From: Luteimonas salinisoli
Lineage (GTDB): Bacteria; Pseudomonadota; Gammaproteobacteria; Xanthomonadales; Xanthomonadaceae
Length of the DNA stretch: 64,000 bases
Assembly (NCBI RefSeq): GCF_013425525.1
Contig: NZ_JACCKA010000009.1
Location: forward strand, 1 to 64,000
Direction of reading: 5' to 3'
Part shown: piece after piece, positions 28,126 through 38,013 of the stretch
How the letters are laid out: the number at the start of each line of letters is the position of its first letter
How positions within the stretch are numbered: the first letter of the stretch is position 1
Notes under the pieces: model-generated
The model's database searches: none
What the model was told of the DNA's origin: nothing
The model's input: only the letters and a program-made list of their open reading frames with translations
Position numbers and translations under genes: made by a program

Positions 28126-29232
28126 ATGGGCAAGGGCGCTACCGCTTCGGGTCGGATCCTCGTCGTCGACGACCAGCCTGCAAACCTGCGGGTGGTGGGC
28201 GCGCTGCTGTCGCGCAACGGCTACGAGGTGCTGGATGCCGGCGATGGCGAGCAGGCCCTGCGCATCGCCTCCGAGCAGCTGCCCGACCTGATCCTGCTCG
28301 ACGTGCTGATGCCGGGCATGGACGGGTTCCAGGTGCTCGGCGAGATCAAGCAGCGCGAGACGCTGATGCGGTTGCCGGTGGTCTGCCTGACCGCGGCGCG
28401 CGACCGCGAACAGCTGCTGCGCGCGTTCGATGCCGGTGCGGTGGACTACGTGACCAAGCCGTTCCTTCCGGAGGAGCTGCTGGCGCGGGTCAGCGCGCAC
28501 ATCGGCCTCAAGCTCACCCGCGACCGCCTGGAACGGGTGGCGCGCGAGCGCCAGGAGCTGGTGAACCTGGTGGCGCACGATCTCAAGAACCCGCTGAGCA
28601 GCGTGCTGTTCGCGATCGACATGCTGCGCGGCGGCGAGGTGCGCGAGGATCGCGTGCCGCGCTACCTGGAGACGATCCAGGACAGCGCCAACGATGCGCT
28701 CGGCTATATCCGCCGTTATCTGGAGGCGCAGCGTGCCGCGCGCGAGGGCGCGCCGGTGGCGGCGGCGGCGGCGCTGCCTGCGGTGGCGGGGTGGCTGGAG
28801 CGGCGTTACGCGCTGCAGTTCGAGGCACGCGAGTGCCGACTGGCGGTGGTGCCCCCGCAGGAGGACATGGCGGTGGCGATCGACCCGCTGGTACTGCGGC
28901 AGGTGGCAGAGAACCTGGTCACCAACGCGATGAAGTACGCGCCGCGCAGCGACCTGGAGATCGCCTGCCGCCGTGGCGCCGACGGTTTCCTGCAGATGGT
29001 GTTCGAGGACCGGGGCCCCGGCATCCCGGCGGCCAAGCAGCGGCAGCTGTTCCGGCCCTTCGTGCGCCTGCACGACGGGCAGGCGATGCCCGGCGACACG
29101 TCGAGCGGCCTGGGACTGTCGCTGGCCAAGCAGATCGTCGACGACGCCGGCGGCCAGCTCTGGTACGAGGACCGCGAGGGCGGCGGCGCGCGCTTCGTGA
29201 TCGAGCTGCCCGAGGCGCGCGTCCCGGCCTAG
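28126..29232 (+). CDS. hybrid receiver-histidine kinase
   Basis: This 368-residue soluble signalling protein has an N-terminal receiver (about 10-125; DD at 15-16, acceptor aspartate in LILLDVLMPGMDG, K in YVTKPF), a short linker, a HisKA domain with phospho-histidine in NLVAHDLKNPLSS, and an ATPase domain with NLVTNAMKYAPRS, EDRGPGIP and SSGLGLSLAKQIV. The receiver-first order resembles kinases that take phosphate or signals from another kinase. It has no transmembrane helix. ATG 28126 is used; an in-frame TTG at 28093 would add 11 residues. It stands alone. Confidence 0.92.
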   Translation: MGKGATASGRILVVDDQPANLRVVGALLSRNGYEVLDAGDGEQALRIASEQLPDLILLDVLMPGMDGFQVLGEIKQRETLMRLPVVCLTAARDREQLLRAFDAGAVDYVTKPFLPEELLARVSAHIGLKLTRDRLERVARERQELVNLVAHDLKNPLSSVLFAIDMLRGGEVREDRVPRYLETIQDSANDALGYIRRYLEAQRAAREGAPVAAAAALPAVAGWLERRYALQFEARECRLAVVPPQEDMAVAIDPLVLRQVAENLVTNAMKYAPRSDLEIACRRGADGFLQMVFEDRGPGIPAAKQRQLFRPFVRLHDGQAMPGDTSSGLGLSLAKQIVDDAGGQLWYEDREGGGARFVIELPEARVPA

Positions 29233-29297
29233 GCGCGCTGGTCCGTTCCGCCGTCCGGCCAGACGGCCGCTGCCGTTCCCGTTCCCGATCGTCGCGC

Positions 29298-29693
29298 TCA
29301 GCCTTCGCTGCCGTCCTCGCTCGTGCCGCGCCGACGCGCGCCGGCACGCCGGGTGGTGGTCTTGCGCGGCCGCGACGGACTGGCGCGCCGGGCCTCCACG
29401 CGCTTGGACTTGCCCTCGAGGGTGTTGCCCTGGGCGTTGCCGTTCTGCCTGCGATGGCGCATCGCATAGAGCAGCAGCCCCGCGCCCGCGGCGGCGACCG
29501 CGGCGGCCACGGTGACGGCGGGGTTGCGGCGCACCAGCTTGCCGGCGGTCCTGGCGCTGGCGCGCGCTGCGCCCAGCGCCATGCCCGCGCGCAGCCAGGT
29601 GCCGGCGCCGGGCGGGATGGAACGGCGGACGCCGTCGCCGACCTGGCCGGCGAGCTCCAAGGCCTTGCCCTGCAGGATATCGAGCTTGCTCAT
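29298..29693 (-). CDS. small membrane protein with basic tail (DUF883-like)
   Basis: This 131-residue protein has one membrane helix (about 58-77, VTVAAAVAAAGAGLLLYAM) after an amphipathic N-terminus with LVRRNPAVTV, resembling the C-terminal helix of YqjD/ElaB-type ribosome-associated membrane proteins. The last 50 residues are very basic (RPRKTTTRRAGARRRG) and could bind nucleic acid or ribosomes. The similarity is weak, so no function is assigned. ATG 29693 has GGGAA upstream. Confidence 0.7.
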   Translation of the reverse strand: MSKLDILQGKALELAGQVGDGVRRSIPPGAGTWLRAGMALGAARASARTAGKLVRRNPAVTVAAAVAAAGAGLLLYAMRHRRQNGNAQGNTLEGKSKRVEARRASPSRPRKTTTRRAGARRRGTSEDGSEG

Positions 29694-29806
29694 CGGGAAC
29701 CCCTTTCTCTGCACGGATGCGATAGTCGCGACCGCCGCAGTATCGAAGCGCGGGCGTGGCGGCTGCGTGAGCGGCGCGGCGCGGCGCTGAACGCGGACCG
29801 TCCGGC

Positions 29807-32455
29807 TCAGCCGCGCGGTCGTGCGCGATGGGTGGGGACGGCGCTCCACGGGTCCTCCGGCCATGGGTGCTTCGGGTAGCGACCCTTCATCTCGCGGCGC
29901 ACTTCCGGCCAGGTGCGCTCCCAGAAGCCGCGCAGGTCGCGGGTGACCTGCAGCGGCCGGCCGGCCGGCGACAGCAGGTGCAGGGTCAGCGGCACGCGGC
30001 CGTCGGCGATGCGCGGGGTGTCGGCCAGGCCGAACAGTTCCTGCAGCTTGACCGCCAGCACCGGCGCCGCGTCGTGCGCGTAGGCGATGCGCCGCTGCAT
30101 GCCCGAGGGCACCGCGATCCGCTCAGGCGCCAACGCGTCGATGCGCTCGCGCAGCGACCAGTCGACCGATGCGCGCAGCGCCGCCGACAGCGCCGCCGCA
30201 TCCAGGCCGTCGAGGCGGGCGAGACCGGCGAAGGCCGGGCGCAGCCAGTCGTCGAGGCCGGCGAGCAGGGCCGCATCCGAGAGGTCGGGCAGGCCCAGTT
30301 CCGGCATCCATTCGCGCAGGCAGCGCACGCGTTCGCGCCATTGGCCCAGGCCCTCGCTCCACGGCAGCGCCTGCAGGCCGAGATCGCGCACCGCGGCGGT
30401 CAGCGCCGCGGCGGCCTGCTGCGGGTCGACGTGGCCGCCGGGGCGGACATCGAGCACGATCCCGTCGAAGCGCCGGATCCGCTCGGCCACCAGCGCGCGC
30501 CGCACCGGATCCCAGCGGGTCTCGTCGGCCTCGCGGAAGTGCGCGGCGAACCCGGCGCGCAGCACCGCCTCGTCGGCCGGTGCGGCGCGCAGCAGCAGCG
30601 CATCCTTCGTCTCGAAGCGCAGGTCGGTGGCGACCAGCCACGGCTCGCCGTACAGCGCGCTGTCGTCGAACAGCCGCGCCATGCGGCCGTTGGCGAGCTG
30701 GTAGCGGCGCGGGTCGCCGGGATGTTGGCGGGCGATGCGGTCGGGAAACGCATGCGCGAGCAGGTCGCCGAGCGCATGGGGCGGGACGTGCTGCGGCGGC
30801 GCGGAAGGCGCGCCCAGCCGCCGACGCCATTGCCTGGCGGCAGCGTCGATCGCCGCCAGCGCGCCGCGATGGGCGTCGGTCGGCGCACGGCCGGCGCGAA
30901 ACGCGGCCAGGGCCTGCCAGCGCGCGGACAGGGCGTCCGACCGCGCGCGCAGCGGGTCGCGCGCCTCCAGCAGCGCCACCAGGTCGCAGGCCAGCGCGCC
31001 GCGCGCGCCGTCCTGTGCAGCCAGCAGCATCGCCGCCAGCCGCGGATGGGTGCCGAGCGCGAGCATGCGGCGCCCGGCGGCCGTGACGCGACCGTCGTCG
31101 CCGAGCGCATCCAGGCGGTGCAGCAGATCGCGCGCCGCGGCCAGCGCACCGGCTGGCGGCGGGTCGGGGAAGCGCAACGCAGCACTGCCCCAGGCCGCCA
31201 GCTCCAGCGCCAGCGCCGCCAGCTCCACCTGGGCGATCTCCGGCCGCCGCTGCGGCTCCAGCCGTTGCGACTGCGGCCACAGCCGGTAGGCGAATCCTTC
31301 GGCGACGCGGCCGGCACGGCCGGCGCGCTGGTCGGCCGAGGACTGGGCGATGGCGACCACGTCCAGACGCGAGAAGCCGCTGCCGGGGTCGTGGCGCGGC
31401 TCGCGCGCCAGTCCGGTGTCGACGACCAAGCGCACGCCGGGCAGGGTGAGGCTGGATTCGGCGACGTTGGTGGCGAGCACCACGCGGCGGCGGCCGTCGG
31501 GTGCGGGCTGCAGCACCCGCGACTGCTGTTCGACCGGGAGCTCGCCGTGGAGGGCGAGGACTTCGACGGCACCGGTCGCGGGCTGCGTCCGACTCCCGGC
31601 CCGGGGGCCGGGGGGCGCTTTTCCCTCGGTCGGCGGATCCTGCCCCGACCCGGGCGCCGGCCATCCATGGCCGGCTTGCCGCGACACCCCCCGGTCCCCG
31701 GTCCCTCGGGCCGGCATCGAGTCTGCGGGACCCGAGACCAGGGAAGTCTGCAGCTGCGCCTCCAGCCGGTCGATCTCGCGGCGCCCGGGCAGGAACACCA
31801 GCACGTCGCCGGGATGTGCGTGCAACGCGTGCTCGACGGCACGGCGGGCCTGATGCTCGATCGCCTCGTCGCGGCGCGCGGGGAAATGCGCCACCTCGAC
31901 CGGGAAGCTGCGACCGGCGCTGGCGAGCCGCGGCGCGTCGAGCCACTGCGCGAGCCGCTCGCCGTCCAGGGTCGCCGACATCACCACGATGCGCAGGTCC
32001 TCGCGCAGGCCGGCCTGCACGTCCAGCGCCAGCGCCAGGCCCAGGTCGCCGGCCAGGTGGCGCTCGTGGAACTCGTCGAACAGCAGCGCGCCGATGCCCT
32101 CCAGCATCGGATCGTCCTGCAGCATGCGGGTGAGGATGCCTTCGGTGACGACCTCGATGCGGGTCCGGGGGCCGATCTTGCGCTCGAAGCGGATGCGGTA
32201 GCCGACGGTCTCGCCGACCGCTTCGCCGAGCTGCTGCGCCATGAAGCCGGCGGCGGCGCGCGCGGCGACGCGGCGCGGCTCGAGCATCACGATGCGGCGC
32301 CCGGCCAGCCAGCCGGCGTCGAGCAGGGCCAGCGGCACCTGGGTGGTCTTGCCGGCGCCGGGCGGGGCCTCGAGCACCAGCCGCGGATGCGCGGCAAGGC
32401 TGCCCGCGATCCGCGGCAGCAGTGCGGCGATCGGAAATTCCACGGCGGCGCTCAC
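29807..32455 (-). CDS. hrpB: ATP-dependent helicase HrpB
   Basis: This 882-residue DEAH-box helicase matches HrpB. Motif I is EAPPGAGKTTQVP, motif II DEFH, motif III MSATLDG, and later motifs ATNVAESSLTLPGV and QRAGRAGR, followed by the HrpB C-terminal domain ending WPEVRREMKGRYPKHPWPEDP. HrpB contributes to RNA metabolism and in xanthomonads to stress and adherence. Between REIDRLEAQLQ and VEVLALHGELP there is a roughly 50-residue Pro/Gly-rich insertion (about 31565-31740) absent from E. coli HrpB. GTG at 32455 is the best start, just before FPIAALLPRI; it is divergent from the endonuclease gene. Confidence 0.93.
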   Translation of the reverse strand: MSAAVEFPIAALLPRIAGSLAAHPRLVLEAPPGAGKTTQVPLALLDAGWLAGRRIVMLEPRRVAARAAAGFMAQQLGEAVGETVGYRIRFERKIGPRTRIEVVTEGILTRMLQDDPMLEGIGALLFDEFHERHLAGDLGLALALDVQAGLREDLRIVVMSATLDGERLAQWLDAPRLASAGRSFPVEVAHFPARRDEAIEHQARRAVEHALHAHPGDVLVFLPGRREIDRLEAQLQTSLVSGPADSMPARGTGDRGVSRQAGHGWPAPGSGQDPPTEGKAPPGPRAGSRTQPATGAVEVLALHGELPVEQQSRVLQPAPDGRRRVVLATNVAESSLTLPGVRLVVDTGLAREPRHDPGSGFSRLDVVAIAQSSADQRAGRAGRVAEGFAYRLWPQSQRLEPQRRPEIAQVELAALALELAAWGSAALRFPDPPPAGALAAARDLLHRLDALGDDGRVTAAGRRMLALGTHPRLAAMLLAAQDGARGALACDLVALLEARDPLRARSDALSARWQALAAFRAGRAPTDAHRGALAAIDAAARQWRRRLGAPSAPPQHVPPHALGDLLAHAFPDRIARQHPGDPRRYQLANGRMARLFDDSALYGEPWLVATDLRFETKDALLLRAAPADEAVLRAGFAAHFREADETRWDPVRRALVAERIRRFDGIVLDVRPGGHVDPQQAAAALTAAVRDLGLQALPWSEGLGQWRERVRCLREWMPELGLPDLSDAALLAGLDDWLRPAFAGLARLDGLDAAALSAALRASVDWSLRERIDALAPERIAVPSGMQRRIAYAHDAAPVLAVKLQELFGLADTPRIADGRVPLTLHLLSPAGRPLQVTRDLRGFWERTWPEVRREMKGRYPKHPWPEDPWSAVPTHRARPRG

Positions 32456-32570
32456 CTCGAAAAGGCCGGCGCCGCGACGGGAAGCGCCGGCGCAAGGGTT
32501 TCCCCCGGTGTCGGCGGTCGCGGGCGGCCGATAGATTCGGAAGCCGCCATCACACCACAGGACGCCACCG

Positions 32571-34370
<1,800 letters not shown>

Positions 34371-34392
34371 GCGGCGTCGCGGCGACAATCCC

Positions 34393-34500
34393 GTAGGAAC
34401 GGCCCATGGCCGCGAAAGCCGCGGGAATCTCCGGCGGGATTTGCGGTGATTCCCGGCATGGCCAGCCGCGCCGGCTTTCGCGCGCATGGCGCGCTCCTAC
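34393..34500. repeat. GTAG-type REP doublet (inverted pair)
   Basis: Two GTAG-headed palindromes face each other: GTAGGAACGGCCCATGGCCG at the left and, at the right, the reverse complement of GTAGGAGCGCGCCATGCGCG. The right 60 bases are nearly identical in inverted orientation to 3221-3279. This paired form is the usual mobile REP (BIME-like) arrangement. It lies between the endonuclease and tatD; no RAYT transposase gene is in the window. Confidence 0.8.
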
Positions 34501-34532
34501 AATGGGCGCCCCTGGAATCCGCGACCGCCCCC

Positions 34533-35336
34533 ATGCAGCTGATCGACATCGGCGCCAACCTCACCCACGACAGCTTCGATCGCGACCGCGACGCCGTGCT
34601 GGCGCGCGCGCGCGCCGCCGGGGTCGCGCGGATGGTGGTGACCGGCGCCAGCCGCGAGCATTCGCCGAAGGCATTGGCGCTGGCCCGGGCGCATCCGGGC
34701 GTGCTGTACAGCACCGCCGGCGTGCATCCGCACCACGCCGCCGAGTACACGGACGAATGCGACGCCGAACTGCGCGCCCTGCACGCCCATCCCGAGGTCG
34801 TCGCCGTCGGCGAATGCGGCCTGGACTATTTCCGCGACTTCTCGCCGCGGCCGGCGCAGCGCCGCGCGTTCGAGCGCCAGCTGCAGATCGCCGCGGACAC
34901 CGGCAAGCCGCTGTTCCTGCACCAGCGCGACGCCCACGCCGACTTCGTGGCGATCATGCGCGGGTTCGAGGGCCGCATCGGTCCAGCGGTGGTGCACTGC
35001 TTCACCGGCGGCCGCGCCGAGCTGTTCGAGTGCCTGGACCGCGACTGGTACATCGGCATCACCGGCTGGCTGTGCGACGAGCGCCGCGGCGCGCACCTGC
35101 GCGAACTCGTGCCGAACATCCCCGCGCATCGACTGATGGTGGAAACCGACGCCCCCTATCTGCTGCCGCGCACGCTCCGGCCGATGCCGAAGGACCGCCG
35201 CAACGAACCCGCGTTCCTGCCGCACATCGTCGCCGAGCTGGCGCGCGATCGCGGCGAGGCCCCCGCCGCGATCGCGGCAGTCACGACCGCTGCGGCCGAG
35301 ACGTTCTTCCGCTTGCCCCGGGCAGCCGCCAGCTGA
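34533..35336 (+). CDS. tatD: TatD 3'-5' exonuclease/DNase
   Basis: This 267-residue TatD-family metal-dependent nuclease is of true TatD type rather than YcfH or YjjV. The start IDIGANLTHDSF parallels E. coli TatD, and AGVHPH, GECGLDYFRDFS, FLHQRDAH, VHCFTGG, GITGWLCDERRG and ETDAPYLLPR are all conserved, covering the metal ligands. TatD degrades single-stranded DNA and RNA and aids oxidative-damage repair. ATG 34533 gives the standard N-terminus. The gene starts just after a REP doublet. Confidence 0.95.
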   Translation: MQLIDIGANLTHDSFDRDRDAVLARARAAGVARMVVTGASREHSPKALALARAHPGVLYSTAGVHPHHAAEYTDECDAELRALHAHPEVVAVGECGLDYFRDFSPRPAQRRAFERQLQIAADTGKPLFLHQRDAHADFVAIMRGFEGRIGPAVVHCFTGGRAELFECLDRDWYIGITGWLCDERRGAHLRELVPNIPAHRLMVETDAPYLLPRTLRPMPKDRRNEPAFLPHIVAELARDRGEAPAAIAAVTTAAAETFFRLPRAAAS

Positions 35337-35347
35337 GGCCGCCAGGT

Positions 35348-35881
35348 TCAGCCGGACTGCGGGGTCGCCATGGCCTCCAGCTCCCGCAGCTCCTTGCAGG
35401 ACTCCTCGAGCTGCGCGGCGGACGCGCCGTCGAGCTGGCGGCCTGCCTGGGCGTGGGCCCAGTCGAGCACCGCCATGAAGTCGTCCGGGTCGACCCCCAG
35501 CGTCTCGCTGGCGCGGCGCTGTTCGGCGCGCGCCGTCACGGGGTCGTCGACCGAGGGATGGTCGCAGGCTTCCGCCAGCGCGAACATGCTGCCGCCGATC
35601 TGCGCGGCCGAGGCCCAGGTGTGGGGGTGCCCGTCGGCGGTCAACCCGACCGCGGGCATCTGCTCGTTGGCCGGTGCCGGCGCGGGGTAGGCGTCCGGCT
35701 GCATGGGTTCCGCTTCGGCCTGGGCCTGCGCCGGGTCGGCGCTGGCATCGGCCGGGGCATCGAGCGTCGCGGACCCGGCCTGTTCCTCCACCGGCTGCTC
35801 GCCGCTGCAGGCGGCTGTGCCGATGACGAGGGTGGCGAGGAAGGCGAGGCGGAACAGGGCTACCGGCTTGGCTGCGGGCAC
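35348..35881 (-). CDS. hypothetical lipoprotein
   Basis: This 177-residue protein has a hydrophobic start (FRLAFLATLVIGTAAC) and a lipobox cysteine near residue 23, followed by an acidic Ala/Pro-rich linker. A helical domain with two further cysteines (EACDHP, ESCKEL) could form a disulfide in the periplasm. GTG at 35881 is chosen because AAGGAG lies nine bases upstream; the longer open frame to 36022 has no ribosome site. It is convergent with tatD. No family is recognised. Confidence 0.72.
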   Translation of the reverse strand: MPAAKPVALFRLAFLATLVIGTAACSGEQPVEEQAGSATLDAPADASADPAQAQAEAEPMQPDAYPAPAPANEQMPAVGLTADGHPHTWASAAQIGGSMFALAEACDHPSVDDPVTARAEQRRASETLGVDPDDFMAVLDWAHAQAGRQLDGASAAQLEESCKELRELEAMATPQSG

Positions 35882-36031
35882 GAAGAACTCCTTGGATGAT
35901 CCCGGCGGTCTCGAAGGACGCCAGGTGCGAACTGGCGACGCGCGGGCGTGGAAGGCAGGCCATTGTAGCCGCGCCCCCCGCACCCGCCATCCGCGATCGC
36001 CGGATCCGCGATCCGGCGCCACCGCCCGGCC

Positions 36032-37822
36032 TCAGAGATCGACCCCGAAGCCGATGCCGCCCGACCGCTCGCCGCCGCTGAAGGCGCCGCCCAGCGAGAA
36101 CGAGGCGCGCTGGCCGATGCGCTTGCCGTAGCCGATCGACAGCGCCTGTTCGCCGCCATGGAAGCCCGCACCCACCGCAATGCGGCCGCGCGGGCTGCTG
36201 CTGCCGGCGGCGTTCATCGCCATGTTGAGCATCGCCGCGCCCATCGCCCCCTGACGGTCGATGCGGCGATTCTGCCGATGCAGGCGGCCGTCGACCTCGA
36301 GGAAGCGATCCTCCAACGCCTCCATTCGCCCGTTGATGGAGGCCGGGTCGAAGCCCGTCAACCCGGCGATCTGCGTGTCGGTATAGGCATTGGCCGCCGT
36401 CAGCGTCGCCGCATCGCCGGCGTCGGCATGGGTTTGCGCGGCGCTCAACGTGGCGGCATCGCCGGCGTCCACGTCGGTGCGGATCGCCGCCTCGCGGTTG
36501 TCGGTGTAGGCGTTGGCGGCGGTACCGCCGGTGGCGACCGCGGTGTCGGTGTAGGCGTTCGCCGTGGCGAGCGTCGACTGCAGCTGCTCGAGGTTGACCG
36601 CGTCGGTCGCCTGGGTGCCGGCCGCCACATTGACGATCTGGCGCCCGCTGACCGCGGTTCCGACCGAAACGGTGCCGTCGCGCTCGGCGACCGAGCCGTA
36701 GCCCAGCGCCACGCTGCCGACCGCCGTGGCCTGGCTGCTGTTGCCGAGCGCGGTGCTGCCGAAGCCGCTCGCTTGGCTGGTGTGGCCGAGTGCGGTGGCG
36801 GCATCCGCGCTGGCGCTGGAGACCGCGCCGAGCGCCGTGCTCTGGGCGCCGCCAGCCGAGCTGATCGCACCGAACGCCGCCCCCTGGCTGCCGGCGGCGC
36901 TGCTGAAGTACCCGACCGCGGTGGCGTTGGCGCCGGCAGCGGTGCCGGACACGCCCAGCGCCGTTGCCCCCGCACCGCTGGCCAGGCTGTTGGCGCCGAA
37001 CGCCGCCGTCTCGCGATCGGTCGCGCGGCTGTTGTAGCCGGCGGCCGCGGCGTACTCGCCCTGTGCCAGCGCCGAGCGGCCGGTGGCGACGCTGAAGTCG
37101 CCCTCGGCGGCGCTCGAGTCGCCCAGCGCGAGGCTGCTGATCCCGAGCGCATGGCTGTCGACGCCGATCGCGGTGGTACGCGTGCCCTCGGCGTGGGCCC
37201 GCAGGCCGCCGGCGACGCTGCCGGTGCCTTCGGCGCGGCTGAGCGTGCCGGCGGCGATACTGCTGTTTCCCGTGGCGAGCGCCGTCGCGCCCAGCGAAAT
37301 GCTGTTCTCGCCCGATGCACGGGCGCTGTTGCCGATCGCCACCGCGTTGAGGCCTGAGGCGACGGTACGCTCCTCGATGTCGACGGCGTCATCGCCATCG
37401 GTATCCACCCACCCGCCCATCGCGACCGCACCGACGCCGGCGGCAATCGCATAGCCGCCCGTGGCGACGCTTCCGGCCAGGTTGGCGACCGTGCCCGCAC
37501 CTAGTGCGGTACTCAGGCGCCCGCTGGCCTCGGCGCTGGCTCCGATCGCGGTGGCCGCCTGTGCAGTGGCTCCGCTGGCCATCCCGAGCGACGTGCCGGC
37601 AAAGCCGCTGGCGATGCTGCCGGTACCAACCGCCGTGGCATTCGCGGCAGCCTGCGAACCTTGACCGCAAGCCAGCGTATCGGCATCGGCATCGACGACG
37701 GCGCCGCCGGCACCACCACTGCTCAGTTCGCAGGTTTCGCCGGCCCAGGCCGTGCCGGCCAGCAGGCCGAGGCCCAGGACCAGCGCCGCGGACAGCGGAT
37801 GACGATTGCAGGACGTTTTCAT
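36032..37822 (-). CDS. YadA-like trimeric autotransporter adhesin
   Basis: This 596-residue surface protein has a signal peptide (about 1-27, ending AWA). A long YadA-head beta-roll of degenerate 14-residue repeats (S/T-x-A-x-G pattern, e.g. NSISLGATALATGNSSIAAG; about 60-395) follows, then a neck (RQIVNVAAGTQATDAVNLEQL), a coiled-coil stalk with heptads including ANAYTDT repeats, and the C-terminal anchor MLNMAMNAAGSSSPRGRIAVGAGFHGG...IGYGKRI that trimerises in the outer membrane. The head contains an acidic DTDGDDAVDIEE insert that could bind calcium. It probably mediates adhesion. Its gene stands alone. Confidence 0.93.
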   Translation of the reverse strand: MKTSCNRHPLSAALVLGLGLLAGTAWAGETCELSSGGAGGAVVDADADTLACGQGSQAAANATAVGTGSIASGFAGTSLGMASGATAQAATAIGASAEASGRLSTALGAGTVANLAGSVATGGYAIAAGVGAVAMGGWVDTDGDDAVDIEERTVASGLNAVAIGNSARASGENSISLGATALATGNSSIAAGTLSRAEGTGSVAGGLRAHAEGTRTTAIGVDSHALGISSLALGDSSAAEGDFSVATGRSALAQGEYAAAAGYNSRATDRETAAFGANSLASGAGATALGVSGTAAGANATAVGYFSSAAGSQGAAFGAISSAGGAQSTALGAVSSASADAATALGHTSQASGFGSTALGNSSQATAVGSVALGYGSVAERDGTVSVGTAVSGRQIVNVAAGTQATDAVNLEQLQSTLATANAYTDTAVATGGTAANAYTDNREAAIRTDVDAGDAATLSAAQTHADAGDAATLTAANAYTDTQIAGLTGFDPASINGRMEALEDRFLEVDGRLHRQNRRIDRQGAMGAAMLNMAMNAAGSSSPRGRIAVGAGFHGGEQALSIGYGKRIGQRASFSLGGAFSGGERSGGIGFGVDL

Positions 37823-38013
37823 GATCTTCTTCCCGTGTGCATGAGGCCGGAAGCGGCCGGCCGAACCCCTGTCGCGGTCGCGTGGCGTCTGCCCGCGATC
37901 CGTTCCTGGCCATGCATCCGTATTTCGGGGGCGCCGATGGCCAAGCCCTGTTCAAACCTGCGGCGGGCCGACAGGGCCCGGAAGGCCTTCCGGGGTCGGT
38001 GCCGCGGTTCGGG

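Noticed and set aside
36032-37822. Tandem DNA repeat array in the autotransporter
   Set aside because: The repetition is at protein level (YadA-head repeats); the DNA units are too diverged to count as a tandem repeat locus.
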